Below the pieces are notes generated by a model, which did no database searches, was not told where the DNA came from, and saw only the letters and a list, made by a program, of their open reading frames with translations. Shown in pieces: positions 1-7,411 of a stretch of 33,691 nucleotides of DNA (the first letter of the stretch is position 1; the number at the start of each line of letters is the position of its first letter). The position numbers were made by a program, and so were the translations under genes. Source of the DNA: Pirellula staleyi DSM 6068 (GTDB taxonomy: Bacteria; Planctomycetota; Planctomycetia; Pirellulales; Pirellulaceae); contig CAMDKL010000059.1 of assembly GCA_945900945.1 (NCBI GenBank), positions 1 to 33,691 on the forward strand, written 5' to 3'.

Positions 1-1383
1 TCCACCGCCAACTCCGCCTCTACCTCCGCCTTGTCCGCCGCCCGGTCCACCGCCGCCCGGTCCACCGCCACCAGGTCCGCCTCTACCTCCGCCCGGTCCG
101 CCACCGTCCGGTCCTCCTCTGCCTCCGCCAGGTCCGCCACCGGCACCGCCTCGGCCACCACCACCGATTCCTCCTCCGCCGCCGCCTAATCCTCCTCCGC
201 CACCTCCGGCTGAAGCCCCGCCAGCGCCACCCGCACCAGCCCCATTGCCTCCCGCCACAGCGCCATTGGCTCGATACGCAATGATAAACGTTGCGAGATC
301 GTCTCCAACGGCTGTCGACAAGTCCGTTTGTAGTGTTGCCAAGTCCGAACCGTTAATGTTCACACGCGGAGTACCGTCCCCCGCAACATTCTTTTCCTTG
401 GAATACAAAGTCAAATAAATCGCCCAACCCAAATCTGGCAACTCAGCTTGTGTGCTCGAAGATCCCGTTGTCTCCGCGTTGGGTGTGGATCCGCTCGACG
501 CAGCAGCCATGGTCTCAGACTGCTCAAGAACCCCATTCCGATTTTGGTCCAAGCCAAAGAGCAGACTTGGGGTTACACCGCGAACAAGAAGCAACTGTTC
601 GATGGATTGCAGTGGACCATTGGCGGGCGCATAAGGAATTGGCAACTGAGTGTAGTAGTCTCTTTCTGCACCATACTCTCGCGGCTCATCGTCCGCGTCA
701 ATAAAATCAAGAATCGCATCAGCTACATCTTCGGTCATGCTCGGAAGCGCCATGAGAAGTGTTCTACCAGCTCCAGCCCCAGCACTTGTCCCACCAGAAC
801 CGGGGCCAGCAGCGGCACCTAATCCGGACGAAGAAGCACCCGAGGCACCTGCTCCCGCCCCAGTTGCTCCGCCCGCCGAAAGCCCCAAACTTGACAGGTC
901 CAAGCCACCCATTTGCTGTGCAATTTGGCCGATCGACATCATACTGTCGATAATAGGTAGAACATTCACGTTGAGACGTGCGGATTCATTGTGGAGCCCG
1001 AATCGATAACTTGCGTATTTGCCATTTTCATTCAGATCGGGAGCGACCAAAGAATAATTGCACAGGTTTCCTTGCCCTCGCCCAGTCAAGACCGGAATGG
1101 CTTGAAATGTATTCGCATTGCTATACGTTCCGCCCGAATCATCACGCGTTTGCCGTGGGGAAGCCAAAAAAAGTCGTGCTGCGTCTATTCCCGAATCCGC
1201 AGCATACCTCGCTTGGATCGATTCACCTGCCAATCGAGATTCCTCGTGGCCGATCAACATCGATTGTGAAAAAGCCAATGCGCTCAGCGTGATTGCCGCC
1301 AACACAAGCATCACCGCCAACAAAATAAATGCGTTGCGGTTCGCCTTTGTTGTTTCCAAGTTGCGTTTTTTCGTTTTGGTCAT
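1..1383 (-). CDS. gspK: Type II secretion minor pseudopilin GspK, partial (C-terminus beyond left edge)
   Basis: GspK-family minor pseudopilin, thought to sit at the tip of the T2SS pseudopilus with GspI and GspJ. Reading the minus strand from 1383 gives 461 residues with no stop before the edge. The N-terminus has a short basic leader, then NAFILLAVMLVLAAITLSAL, a class III signal segment; it lacks Glu5, as is usual for GspK. The GspK core is clear: ADAILDFIDADDEPREYGAE, then SIEQLLLVRGVTPSLL, and later PRVNINGSDL. A Gly/Ala/Ser-rich insert (about residues 170-205) precedes the core, and the visible C-terminus is a long Gly/Pro/Arg-rich tail of GPGGG and RGG type. An ATG at 1395 is 2 bases after the gspJ stop, but AAGGA is placed correctly only for the ATG at 1383, so 1383 is preferred. 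Confidence 0.9.
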   Translation of the reverse strand, partial: MTKTKKRNLETTKANRNAFILLAVMLVLAAITLSALAFSQSMLIGHEESRLAGESIQARYAADSGIDAARLFLASPRQTRDDSGGTYSNANTFQAIPVLTGRGQGNLCNYSLVAPDLNENGKYASYRFGLHNESARLNVNVLPIIDSMMSIGQIAQQMGGLDLSSLGLSAGGATGAGAGASGASSSGLGAAAGPGSGGTSAGAGAGRTLLMALPSMTEDVADAILDFIDADDEPREYGAERDYYTQLPIPYAPANGPLQSIEQLLLVRGVTPSLLFGLDQNRNGVLEQSETMAAASSGSTPNAETTGSSSTQAELPDLGWAIYLTLYSKEKNVAGDGTPRVNINGSDLATLQTDLSTAVGDDLATFIIAYRANGAVAGGNGAGAGGAGGASAGGGGGGLGGGGGGIGGGGRGGAGGGPGGGRGGPDGGGPGGGRGGPGGGGPGGGGPGGGQGGGRGGVGGG

Positions 1384-1397
1384 CGTCGTTTCCATCC

Positions 1398-2561
1398 TTA
1401 TAAACCCACGGAACTCATACCGTTATCCGTTGAACCCGAAGCTGTTGTCCCCTGAGGTGCGACAAGCAATTGTGCCCCAGGGATAATTGTATTTATTGAG
1501 TAAACTTCGATGCCGTATTCCTGCATCATGTCTGTCGTGATCGAGGAAACGGCTATCCCTGGATCCAGCGGTTTCGATTTTGCAAGGCTGTCACGTTGCA
1601 TGGCGATCGTGATCTTGACAACATGAGGGAGCCCTTGTTGACTGCCATCCCACTCCGTTTGCCAAGTCGCTCCATCAAAATATTGAAACTCCAACGCAAG
1701 CACTTCTGGTGCAATCAACTCGCCAGTCCTAAGCAATTGATCGCTCTGTGCGGCCTCGTACGCATATTGAGTTACAGCTCGATCCACCGAACGTCGAACT
1801 AGCCCGCCATTGGGCGATGCAATTGCACCGGTTGTCAGACTCGCTGCTTCTTGGCTAAGTTGCCCTAACGAATCCTGAACTCCATCGGAACGGGGAGACT
1901 GGACGTAATAGCCAACGGTTTTGACGTCGCTCGGCATGTCGCCAAGTGTTCCCGTCGATGTGTTTCCCATCTTAGGATAATACTCATCCGGGCGTGGTAA
2001 TCGACTTACATCAATTTCGATCGAAGTGCTTGATCCATAAATTCCCGGTGGAAGTGCCGCAGTAGCAGTCGAAGTGCTTGCCGCACTGGCTCCGCCACCT
2101 GACGCTCCGCCACCTGACGCTCCGCCACCTGACGCTCCGCCACCTGATGCTCCGCCACCTGATGATCCGCCACCTGATGATCCGCCACCTGATGATCCGC
2201 CACTTGGTGCTCCGCCACCAGACGCTCCACCACCAGACGCTCCACCACCAGACGCTCCACCACCAGACGCTCCGCCACCAGACCCAGTATCGGTTGATAA
2301 GAGTTGCACTAAACCACTCGTGTCAAATTTTTGATAGCGAACGGTCGTGCGAACGTCTTCGGCAATCATATTGAGGATGGCTCTGGCCATTTGAGCTTGC
2401 CGAACGCTATCGCGTCCCGTCTCTTGATTGATCAAATAGAGCTGAACCAAACTGCCAATCAGCCCGGCGATCACTGCGGTCAGAGCCAGCGACAATATCA
2501 ATTCCAAAAGCGTGAAAGCGGAGCGTGGTCGATAACGGAATGAATGCGTCGAACCAATCAT
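1398..2561 (-). CDS. gspJ: Type II secretion minor pseudopilin GspJ with Gly-rich repeat insert
   Basis: GspJ-family pseudopilin of 387 residues, a predicted inner-membrane-anchored subunit of the pseudopilus tip. The leader ends RSA followed by FTLLELILSLALTAVIAG, so Glu5 is present but the residue before the predicted cleavage is Ala rather than the usual Gly. ARAILNMIAEDVRTTV matches the start of the T2SSJ domain. Thirteen five-residue units of SGGGA/SGGGS type (about residues 93-157) separate the N-terminal helix from the globular part, which resumes with YYPKMGN and ends with a hydrophobic/Ser tail. The repeat makes the protein much longer than typical GspJ (about 200 residues). Its ATG overlaps the gspI stop as ATGA, so translation is probably coupled. 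gspK follows within a few bases. Confidence 0.9.
   Translation of the reverse strand: MIGSTHSFRYRPRSAFTLLELILSLALTAVIAGLIGSLVQLYLINQETGRDSVRQAQMARAILNMIAEDVRTTVRYQKFDTSGLVQLLSTDTGSGGGASGGGASGGGASGGGASGGGAPSGGSSGGGSSGGGSSGGGASGGGASGGGASGGGASGGGASAASTSTATAALPPGIYGSSTSIEIDVSRLPRPDEYYPKMGNTSTGTLGDMPSDVKTVGYYVQSPRSDGVQDSLGQLSQEAASLTTGAIASPNGGLVRRSVDRAVTQYAYEAAQSDQLLRTGELIAPEVLALEFQYFDGATWQTEWDGSQQGLPHVVKITIAMQRDSLAKSKPLDPGIAVSSITTDMMQEYGIEVYSINTIIPGAQLLVAPQGTTASGSTDNGMSSVGL
2089..2283. repeat. In-frame 15-bp minisatellite, 13 units, inside gspJ
   Basis: Thirteen consecutive 15-bp units (195 bp). On the plus strand they read mainly gctccgccacctgac, with variants gatccgccacctgat and gctccaccaccagac. 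The unit is a multiple of three, so copy number can change without shifting the frame. Variant units are clustered: an Ala-coding block, a Ser-coding block of three, then another Ala-coding block, which suggests local duplication by slippage. It is not a CRISPR array because there are no spacers. Confidence 0.95.
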
Positions 2562-3166
2562 TGAATGCCCCCTGCAGAACTAGATGAAGTGCCGCCCGAT
2601 GACGTGTCAGTCGTAGATGTTGTTTCCGGAGGAGTGTCCAGTCCCAGGCTGGGGTCGATCATCCATCGCACGATGTAAAACAATTCTGGATTTCCGTTCG
2701 TGGTATCCGGCTGATCGGTCACACTAAGTCGAACACCAATCATGTTGGGACGTTCTGCTGTCGTAGTCTGAATTTGATAATACCAACTACCCCTTCGGCC
2801 AGAGTCAGTAATTTGAGTCCAACTGGATGAAGTCAACGGAATCGCGCCCGCCAATACTTCTGACATTTTGGATTCGCAGAGCATCTGCGCTGTGGAAAGT
2901 CTTTTTGCCATGAGGCCGTTATCGGTCGCTTGTTTGGTTACCTGTGCCAGCAGAGCGGCGGCTACGGCCAAGATCGCAAGTGCCAGCACAACCTCGAGCA
3001 GTGACAAACCAGCACGGCGTAACTTACGCGGTTTGGTGCTAAAGTGTAGCTCGGCACTCCGTGCCGAGTTAAACGGCACGGAGTGCCGTTCTACACTGGT
3101 CGAGGTGACATCGACGCGGGAACAATTGAAGACAATTGTTCGACAATTTGGTTTTCTCGTTTGCAT
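2558..3166 (-). CDS. gspI: Type II secretion minor pseudopilin GspI with repeat-lengthened leader
   Basis: GspI-family pseudopilin, about 202 residues from the ATG at 3166. The prepilin motif is RRAG followed by LSLLEVVLALAILAVAAALL (Gly at -1 and Glu5 present). The globular part carries GspI-type features: a mid-region TAQMLCESKMSEVLAG, then SSWTQ and RLSVTDQ. The leader before cleavage would be 53 residues, far longer than the usual 5-15, because a palindromic repeat (3043-3097) is translated within it as roughly SVERHSVPFNSARSAELHFS. An in-frame TTG at 3205 would lengthen it further and overlap gspH, so the ATG, 25 bases after the gspH stop, is preferred. The C-terminus is Ser/Thr/Gly-rich. 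The stop overlaps the gspJ start. Confidence 0.85.
   Translation of the reverse strand: MQTRKPNCRTIVFNCSRVDVTSTSVERHSVPFNSARSAELHFSTKPRKLRRAGLSLLEVVLALAILAVAAALLAQVTKQATDNGLMAKRLSTAQMLCESKMSEVLAGAIPLTSSSWTQITDSGRRGSWYYQIQTTTAERPNMIGVRLSVTDQPDTTNGNPELFYIVRWMIDPSLGLDTPPETTSTTDTSSGGTSSSSAGGIQ
3043..3097. repeat. Palindromic repeat element embedded in gspI
   Basis: A 55-bp inverted repeat: agtgtag, an inner cggcactccgtgccg palindrome, a ttaaa centre, then cggcacggagtgccg and ctacact. Each half is itself a short palindrome and the two halves are mutually inverted, so DNA or RNA can fold into one long hairpin or two small ones. It lies wholly within the translated leader of GspI without breaking the frame. 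The structure resembles small dispersed bacterial palindromes such as REP or RPE elements. I believe similar motifs recur in planctomycete genomes but could not check. Confidence 0.85.
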
Positions 3167-3191
3167 AGTTTTGGCGCTTTCCAGACGGAGT

Positions 3192-3857
3192 TCATGGTGT
3201 AGCAACAGCGGCCAAACGCATCGACTTTAATTGACCCGTAACACCGCGAATTTGGATCGCCATGCGTCTCCCTTTTTCGTCGATCAAAATGATCTGAGCA
3301 GTAGTGCACGAGCCGTCGGGATAAAGCAACAGCGGAGACGAAAGACCAGATCCGTCCCCTTGAGATGAACCCCCGCCTGTCGGAACAGTTCCGCCCGATT
3401 GTTCAATCGCCAGTGCATTGCGAGAGTCAATCAGCGTTTCAACCATCGAAAACTGAACTCCCTCACTCAACTGCCTTGTGCTGCCGGAAGATTCCGATGT
3501 CGACACCGCACCGCCTCCGGTAGTCGCTTGCGTCTGTATCACTTGTCCCGATTGCATGACGGTTGCGCCGGCAGAGGCATCCTGAGCTTCACTGCCACCC
3601 AACCACGGGGAGATTGAATAATCTTTTCCTTGCAAGGTCATCCGGATGACTTGGGCCTGCCCCGTTCGCATGGCCGTAACCCGCCCTTCCATGATTTCAT
3701 TTCGGATTTTTTCGATAGACTGGCTCAGTCGACGACTGCTGACCATCGACTCAAACGACGGGATTGCAATGCCAGCAAACGCGACCAAGAGCGCCAACAC
3801 GAGCATCAACTCAAGCAGAGTAACTGCGTTTCGCTTGCTTGCTCGTATCTGAGGCAT
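3192..3857 (-). CDS. gspH: Type II secretion minor pseudopilin GspH
   Basis: GspH-family pseudopilin, 221 residues from the ATG at 3857 (MPQIRASKRNA). An in-frame TTG 18 bases upstream is possible, but GGAA about 8 bases before the ATG supports the shorter form. The hydrophobic helix VTLLELMLVLALLVAFAGIA follows Asn-Ala, so Glu5 is kept while the -1 residue is Ala rather than Gly. After the helix, IEKIRNEIMEGRVTAMRTGQ is typical of the alpha-helical part of GspH, followed by a beta-rich domain with a Gly/Ser-rich loop (STSESSGS and TGGGSSQGDGSG). It lies 26 bases after gspG and 25 bases before gspI. Confidence 0.85.
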   Translation of the reverse strand: MPQIRASKRNAVTLLELMLVLALLVAFAGIAIPSFESMVSSRRLSQSIEKIRNEIMEGRVTAMRTGQAQVIRMTLQGKDYSISPWLGGSEAQDASAGATVMQSGQVIQTQATTGGGAVSTSESSGSTRQLSEGVQFSMVETLIDSRNALAIEQSGGTVPTGGGSSQGDGSGLSSPLLLYPDGSCTTAQIILIDEKGRRMAIQIRGVTGQLKSMRLAAVATP

Positions 3858-3883
3858 GATCAGCGTTCCGTTCAAAAGTTCGT

Positions 3884-4294
3884 TTATGGGGTAATATCGT
3901 CAGCCGTCCCGGACTGGCCGTCCGGACCTACGCTAAGCAGAACAAATGAAGTTCCGTTGGGCTTGTAATCATAAGGTTTGTCCCACGGATCCTTCGGGAT
4001 TTCCTTGTCTAACTTCATCACCCAAAGGCTTGCGTCTGTAATATCGGCCGGTTGTGTGTGCAACGCTTCCAGAGCCGATGGCAAGTTCCCAACCTCAAGT
4101 TGGTATTCCTTCAATGAAGTCGAAAGAATGCCTAACGTGATTTTAGCTTGCTTCTTTTTGGCACCGTCTAAAGTGCCTTGTACTGCTCGAATACCAAACC
4201 CGGCGATGACCACCAAAATAATGAGGACCAAAAGCAGCTCCAAGAGCGTAAAACCACGGCGGATGCTTTTTCGGATATTCATTCTACGTTTCAT
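3884..4294 (-). CDS. gspG: Type II secretion major pseudopilin GspG
   Basis: Major pseudopilin, 136 residues, predicted to polymerise into the pseudopilus that pushes substrates through the outer membrane. It has the canonical prepilin site RRG followed by FTLLELLLVLIILVVIAGFG. The GspG core is complete: a long helix with QAKITLGILSTSLKEYQLEVG, then IPKDPWDKPYDYKP and the C-terminal LSVGPDGQSGTADDITP, which matches the conserved calcium-binding loop of GspG. The ATG at 4294 is chosen over an in-frame ATG at 4327 because AGGAG lies 7 bases upstream of it and the longer form would overlap gspF. This is the only pseudopilin in the cluster with both a Gly -1 site and a normal short leader. Confidence 0.95.
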   Translation of the reverse strand: MKRRMNIRKSIRRGFTLLELLLVLIILVVIAGFGIRAVQGTLDGAKKKQAKITLGILSTSLKEYQLEVGNLPSALEALHTQPADITDASLWVMKLDKEIPKDPWDKPYDYKPNGTSFVLLSVGPDGQSGTADDITP

Positions 4295-4316
4295 TCCAAA
4301 ACTCCTAATTTGAAAG

Positions 4317-5519
4317 TTACAGGGCATCTGAACTGTTGAGAATAGGCAGCATCAGGGCCAACACAACAAACATAACCATTCCTGCTAATATCAACAGCAT
4401 GATTGGTTCCAATAAGCGGACTACCGTCTCCAAACGACGAAAAGTAGTTCGCTCTAAATTTTCCGCTATCGTTACTAACACCGAATCGAGGCTGTTGGAC
4501 TCCTCAGCTACAGAAATCATTTCGACAACTGTCTGAGGGAAATGGCCGCTCTTTTCCAATTGCTTGGCCAATCGCTCGCCAGCAGTGATCTCTTCGCTTG
4601 CTGCTGCGATAGATTCCGCCAAAACGACGTTGCCTGCGGCTTGCCGACTGATCTCGAGAGAACGCAATATTGGGACGCCATTTTTCAAGAGTGTTCCTAG
4701 CACTTGACAAAATCTCGCGACGGCCAAGTTCAGAAAAACACTTCCCATCAGTGGTGTCTTGATCTTGAGCAAATCCAAATTGCGTTTGCCATTAATCGTC
4801 TTCAAATACTTGTTAATCACTAGCCCAATTAGAGCTACCGCGCCGAGGATAGCCCACCAATAATACTGAACGATTTTGCTGATCCCTAACAGGATCTCAG
4901 TCGCTTGTGGCAATTTTCCCTTGGCTCGCAATGCCCCAAATATGCCTTCGAATTGAGGCACGAAAAAGATGAGCAGGACCGTCACTACGACTACACCGAC
5001 GGACATGACGAAGACGGGATACGCAATCGCGCCCATTGTCTTGCCTTTGATTTCTTCTTGCTTCTCGACAAAACTGCCAACTCGCTCGAGTGCATCTTCG
5101 AGAAAACCACCTTCGCTACCGGCCCGGACCATGTTGATCGCCATGTCATTGAAAATGCGAGGGTAGCGAGCCATGGCTTCTCCCAACGCTTCACCCTCTT
5201 CGACTCGACCCCGAATTTCAGTGACAGCATTTTGAAGCGTTCGATTGCCGCCCGACTGATTTGACAATAAAGCCAATGTTCGCAACATAGGGACGCCAGC
5301 TCGGAGAAGCGATGCGCATTGTGCGTAAAAGCTTCCCATCTGAGCACCGGACACCCGCTTAGTCATCTTGACTTGCGAAGCTTTGTTGACTGTTATCGAG
5401 ATTGGAAATAGCGACTTTGCACCCAACTGAGTGGCCGCATCGCGCGCGTTTGCAGCGGCTATCGTTCCGGCGGAAGATTTGCCGGCCATGTCTCGTGCTA
5501 AGTATGCAAATTCAGGCAT
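4317..5519 (-). CDS. gspF: Type II secretion inner-membrane platform protein GspF
   Basis: GspF/PilC-family polytopic membrane protein, 400 residues (normal family length), which couples the GspE ATPase to pseudopilus assembly. Two T2SSF repeats are visible, beginning near residue 62 (GSFYAQCASLLRAGVPMLRT) and near 262 (FLNLAVARFCQVLGTLLKNG). Each has the family pattern of four helices and is followed by hydrophobic segments: AYPVFVMSVGVVVVTVLLIF, a second stretch around WWAILGAVALIGLVI, and a C-terminal MLLILAGMVMFVVLALML. The start MPEFAYLARD matches the family. No good Shine-Dalgarno precedes it. The 92-bp gap after gspE is mostly occupied by a palindromic repeat. Confidence 0.95.
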   Translation of the reverse strand: MPEFAYLARDMAGKSSAGTIAAANARDAATQLGAKSLFPISITVNKASQVKMTKRVSGAQMGSFYAQCASLLRAGVPMLRTLALLSNQSGGNRTLQNAVTEIRGRVEEGEALGEAMARYPRIFNDMAINMVRAGSEGGFLEDALERVGSFVEKQEEIKGKTMGAIAYPVFVMSVGVVVVTVLLIFFVPQFEGIFGALRAKGKLPQATEILLGISKIVQYYWWAILGAVALIGLVINKYLKTINGKRNLDLLKIKTPLMGSVFLNLAVARFCQVLGTLLKNGVPILRSLEISRQAAGNVVLAESIAAASEEITAGERLAKQLEKSGHFPQTVVEMISVAEESNSLDSVLVTIAENLERTTFRRLETVVRLLEPIMLLILAGMVMFVVLALMLPILNSSDAL

Positions 5520-5543
5520 GATATTGGGGTGGGGTAGGCTTAC

Positions 5544-5601
5544 TGAGCCTGAGGCGCTAGCCGATCTACGCCGCAGGAAATCGGCTAGCGCCTCAGGCTC
5601 A
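5544..5601. repeat. Perfect 21-bp-arm palindrome between gspE and gspF
   Basis: Perfect inverted repeat: left arm 5544-5564 (core gcctgaggcgctagccga), 16-base loop 5565-5580, right arm 5581-5601. It starts about 10 bases after the gspE stop and ends about 25 bases before the gspF start in the direction of transcription. A transcript could form a long GC-rich hairpin. There is no T-run after it, so it is more likely an mRNA-stabilising or attenuating hairpin, or a dispersed palindromic repeat, than an intrinsic terminator. I recall similar gcctgaggcgctagc motifs in planctomycete genomes, unverified. Confidence 0.9.
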
Positions 5602-5611
5602 GCTAAGTCCG

Positions 5612-7315
5612 CTAACCTAGCGAGTCCCCTTTCGTGGCTCGGAGCACTTCTTCCATGCTCGTCGTTCCCTCAATGGCTTTGCGAAATGCATCGTCTCTCA
5701 AAGTAAGCATACCATGTCGCAAGGCCGCTTTTTTGATTTCGAAACTACTGGCCCGATCATGGGCCAATTGGCGAACATCTTCGGTTGTCGCTAACAATTC
5801 GTAAATTCCGAAACGGCCCGCGTAACCCAGGTTTCGACAGGCCCTGCAACCTGTTGGTCGAAATAGTGGCTTTCCATCCAGTTTTTCCCATGGAAAATCC
5901 TTGGGAACCTCGTCGGTTGATGGATGATACGCTTGCTTGCATTCGACGCACAATCGACGAACTAGTCGCTGTGCCATGATTCCCTCAACGGTGCTCGCAA
6001 CCAAAAACGGTTCGATTCCCATATCGACAATTCGAGTAAATGCACCAGCCGCATCGTTGGTGTGCAAAGTGCTAAACACGGTGTGACCTGTGAGCGAAGC
6101 CTGGATGGCATTTTCGGCCGTTTCCGCGTCGCGGATTTCACCCACCAGAACAATGTCTGGGTCATGACGCAATATGCTTCGTAGCGAAACGGCAAACGTC
6201 AATCCAATTTTCGCATGGACTTGGATCTGGTTGATTCCATCGAGCTGATATTCAACAGGATCCTCTGTTGTAATGATCTTGTTCTCAGGCGATTTGATCT
6301 CAAGCAATGAACTGTACAGCGTCGTGGTCTTTCCGGAACCCGTTGGTCCGGTTACCAAGATGATTCCGTGCGGCAGGCGAATCAGCTCGCTGAAGAGCTT
6401 GTACGTCGCGTCGCCCATCCCCAAATTGCGTAGATCGAACTTCATCGAGCCTTTGTCGAGGATACGCATGACCAAGCTTTCGCCATGGATCATCGGTATA
6501 ACGGACACCCGGATATCGATCTCGCGGCCATGCACTCGCAGCTTGATTCGTCCGTCCTGTGGCAACCGCTTTTCAGCGATATTCAGGTGAGCCATGATCT
6601 TGAGTCTCGAGATGATGGCTGCTTGAAAGCGATTGATTTCAGGCGGAATAGCTTGGGAGTGCAAAATACCGTCGATACGATATCGGACCACGATCCCTGC
6701 GGCTTGTGATTCAATGTGAACATCGCTAGCACGCGTATCGATCGCTTCAACCAACAGCTCATTCACCAAGCGAACCACGGAAGCTTCTTGAGCTTGTTCG
6801 CCCAGCTCGCTACCATCCGCTTCGATCTTCTCGAGCAACTCAATTTCGGCGTCTTCATCCGATTTCGAGGCCATGAGCCCTTCGACGGTTTCGCTGCCTA
6901 CGCCAAGGTGTTTCTTGACCAGCTTTGCGATTTCATCTTTTTCTGCAACCAGCGGAACAACAGCTAGACCTGTGGCCGCAGACGCTTCGTCGAGCGCATA
7001 CAGATCCAACGGATTACTCGTCGCAACGAATAACTGCCCACCCTCGCGTTTGACTGGAAACAAGGCATGGCGGTAGATGAGCTTGAGCGGAAATGTTTGC
7101 AACAACGCTAGATCTACGTTGGCTTCTCGAAGATCGATGAAATCGAGTCCGAATTCCTCCGCCACAACCCTTAGGGCGTCCTCTTCTTTTGCGAAGCCTG
7201 CTTTGATAACGCTTTCAAGGATGCCGCCACCATTCGCGGTTGCGCGAGATTGTTGAAGTTGTTCGCGGTTGATCAGACCGCGTCGGAGTAGGATTTCGCC
7301 AGCTTCTGTAATCAT
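5612..7315 (-). CDS. gspE: Type II secretion ATPase GspE
   Basis: Cytoplasmic hexameric ATPase that powers pseudopilus assembly, 567 residues. The N-terminal region (about 1-140; GEILLRRGLINREQL and LRVVAEEFGLDFIDL) is an MshEN/T2SSE-N type domain. The ATPase core has Walker A GPTGSGKTTT (about 323-332), the Asp box IITTEDPVEYQLDG, Walker B DIVLVGEIRD (about 387-396) and the His box LTGHTVFSTLHTNDA. A four-cysteine zinc site is present as CVEC (about 456-459) and CRAC (about 490-493), the usual GspE/PilB form. The ATG at 7315 gives the family-typical MITEAGEILLRRG start, although no clear Shine-Dalgarno is seen. It follows the gspD-like gene by 83 bases. Confidence 0.95.
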   Translation of the reverse strand: MITEAGEILLRRGLINREQLQQSRATANGGGILESVIKAGFAKEEDALRVVAEEFGLDFIDLREANVDLALLQTFPLKLIYRHALFPVKREGGQLFVATSNPLDLYALDEASAATGLAVVPLVAEKDEIAKLVKKHLGVGSETVEGLMASKSDEDAEIELLEKIEADGSELGEQAQEASVVRLVNELLVEAIDTRASDVHIESQAAGIVVRYRIDGILHSQAIPPEINRFQAAIISRLKIMAHLNIAEKRLPQDGRIKLRVHGREIDIRVSVIPMIHGESLVMRILDKGSMKFDLRNLGMGDATYKLFSELIRLPHGIILVTGPTGSGKTTTLYSSLLEIKSPENKIITTEDPVEYQLDGINQIQVHAKIGLTFAVSLRSILRHDPDIVLVGEIRDAETAENAIQASLTGHTVFSTLHTNDAAGAFTRIVDMGIEPFLVASTVEGIMAQRLVRRLCVECKQAYHPSTDEVPKDFPWEKLDGKPLFRPTGCRACRNLGYAGRFGIYELLATTEDVRQLAHDRASSFEIKKAALRHGMLTLRDDAFRKAIEGTTSMEEVLRATKGDSLG

Positions 7316-7357
7316 GGGAGCAATTGAACTCTATTTTTGGGTTGTATATTGGCCGTA

Positions 7358-7411
7358 GGGCGATAGCCCAAGGTTGTCATCTTTACCACAACCGGCGGCT
7401 AACGGCCGCCT
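7358..7411. repeat. Small palindromes at the 3' end of the secretin-like gene
   Basis: Two short inverted repeats sit at the junction of the gspD-like gene and gspE. One is gggcgatagccc (7358-7369). The other, ggcggc-taacg-gccgcc (7395-7411), straddles the stop codon of the gspD-like gene. They may act as a processing or stabilising signal between D and E, or be remnants of dispersed palindromes. There is no T-run. Confidence 0.5.

Noticed and set aside
2089-2283. Direct-repeat block suggestive of a CRISPR array
   Set aside because: Units are contiguous with no spacers and lie in frame inside gspJ.
2074-2374. Plus-strand Pro-rich and Arg/His-rich frames across the gspJ repeat
   Set aside because: They arise from the 15-bp minisatellite read in other phases. 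No independent start signal or family match was seen.
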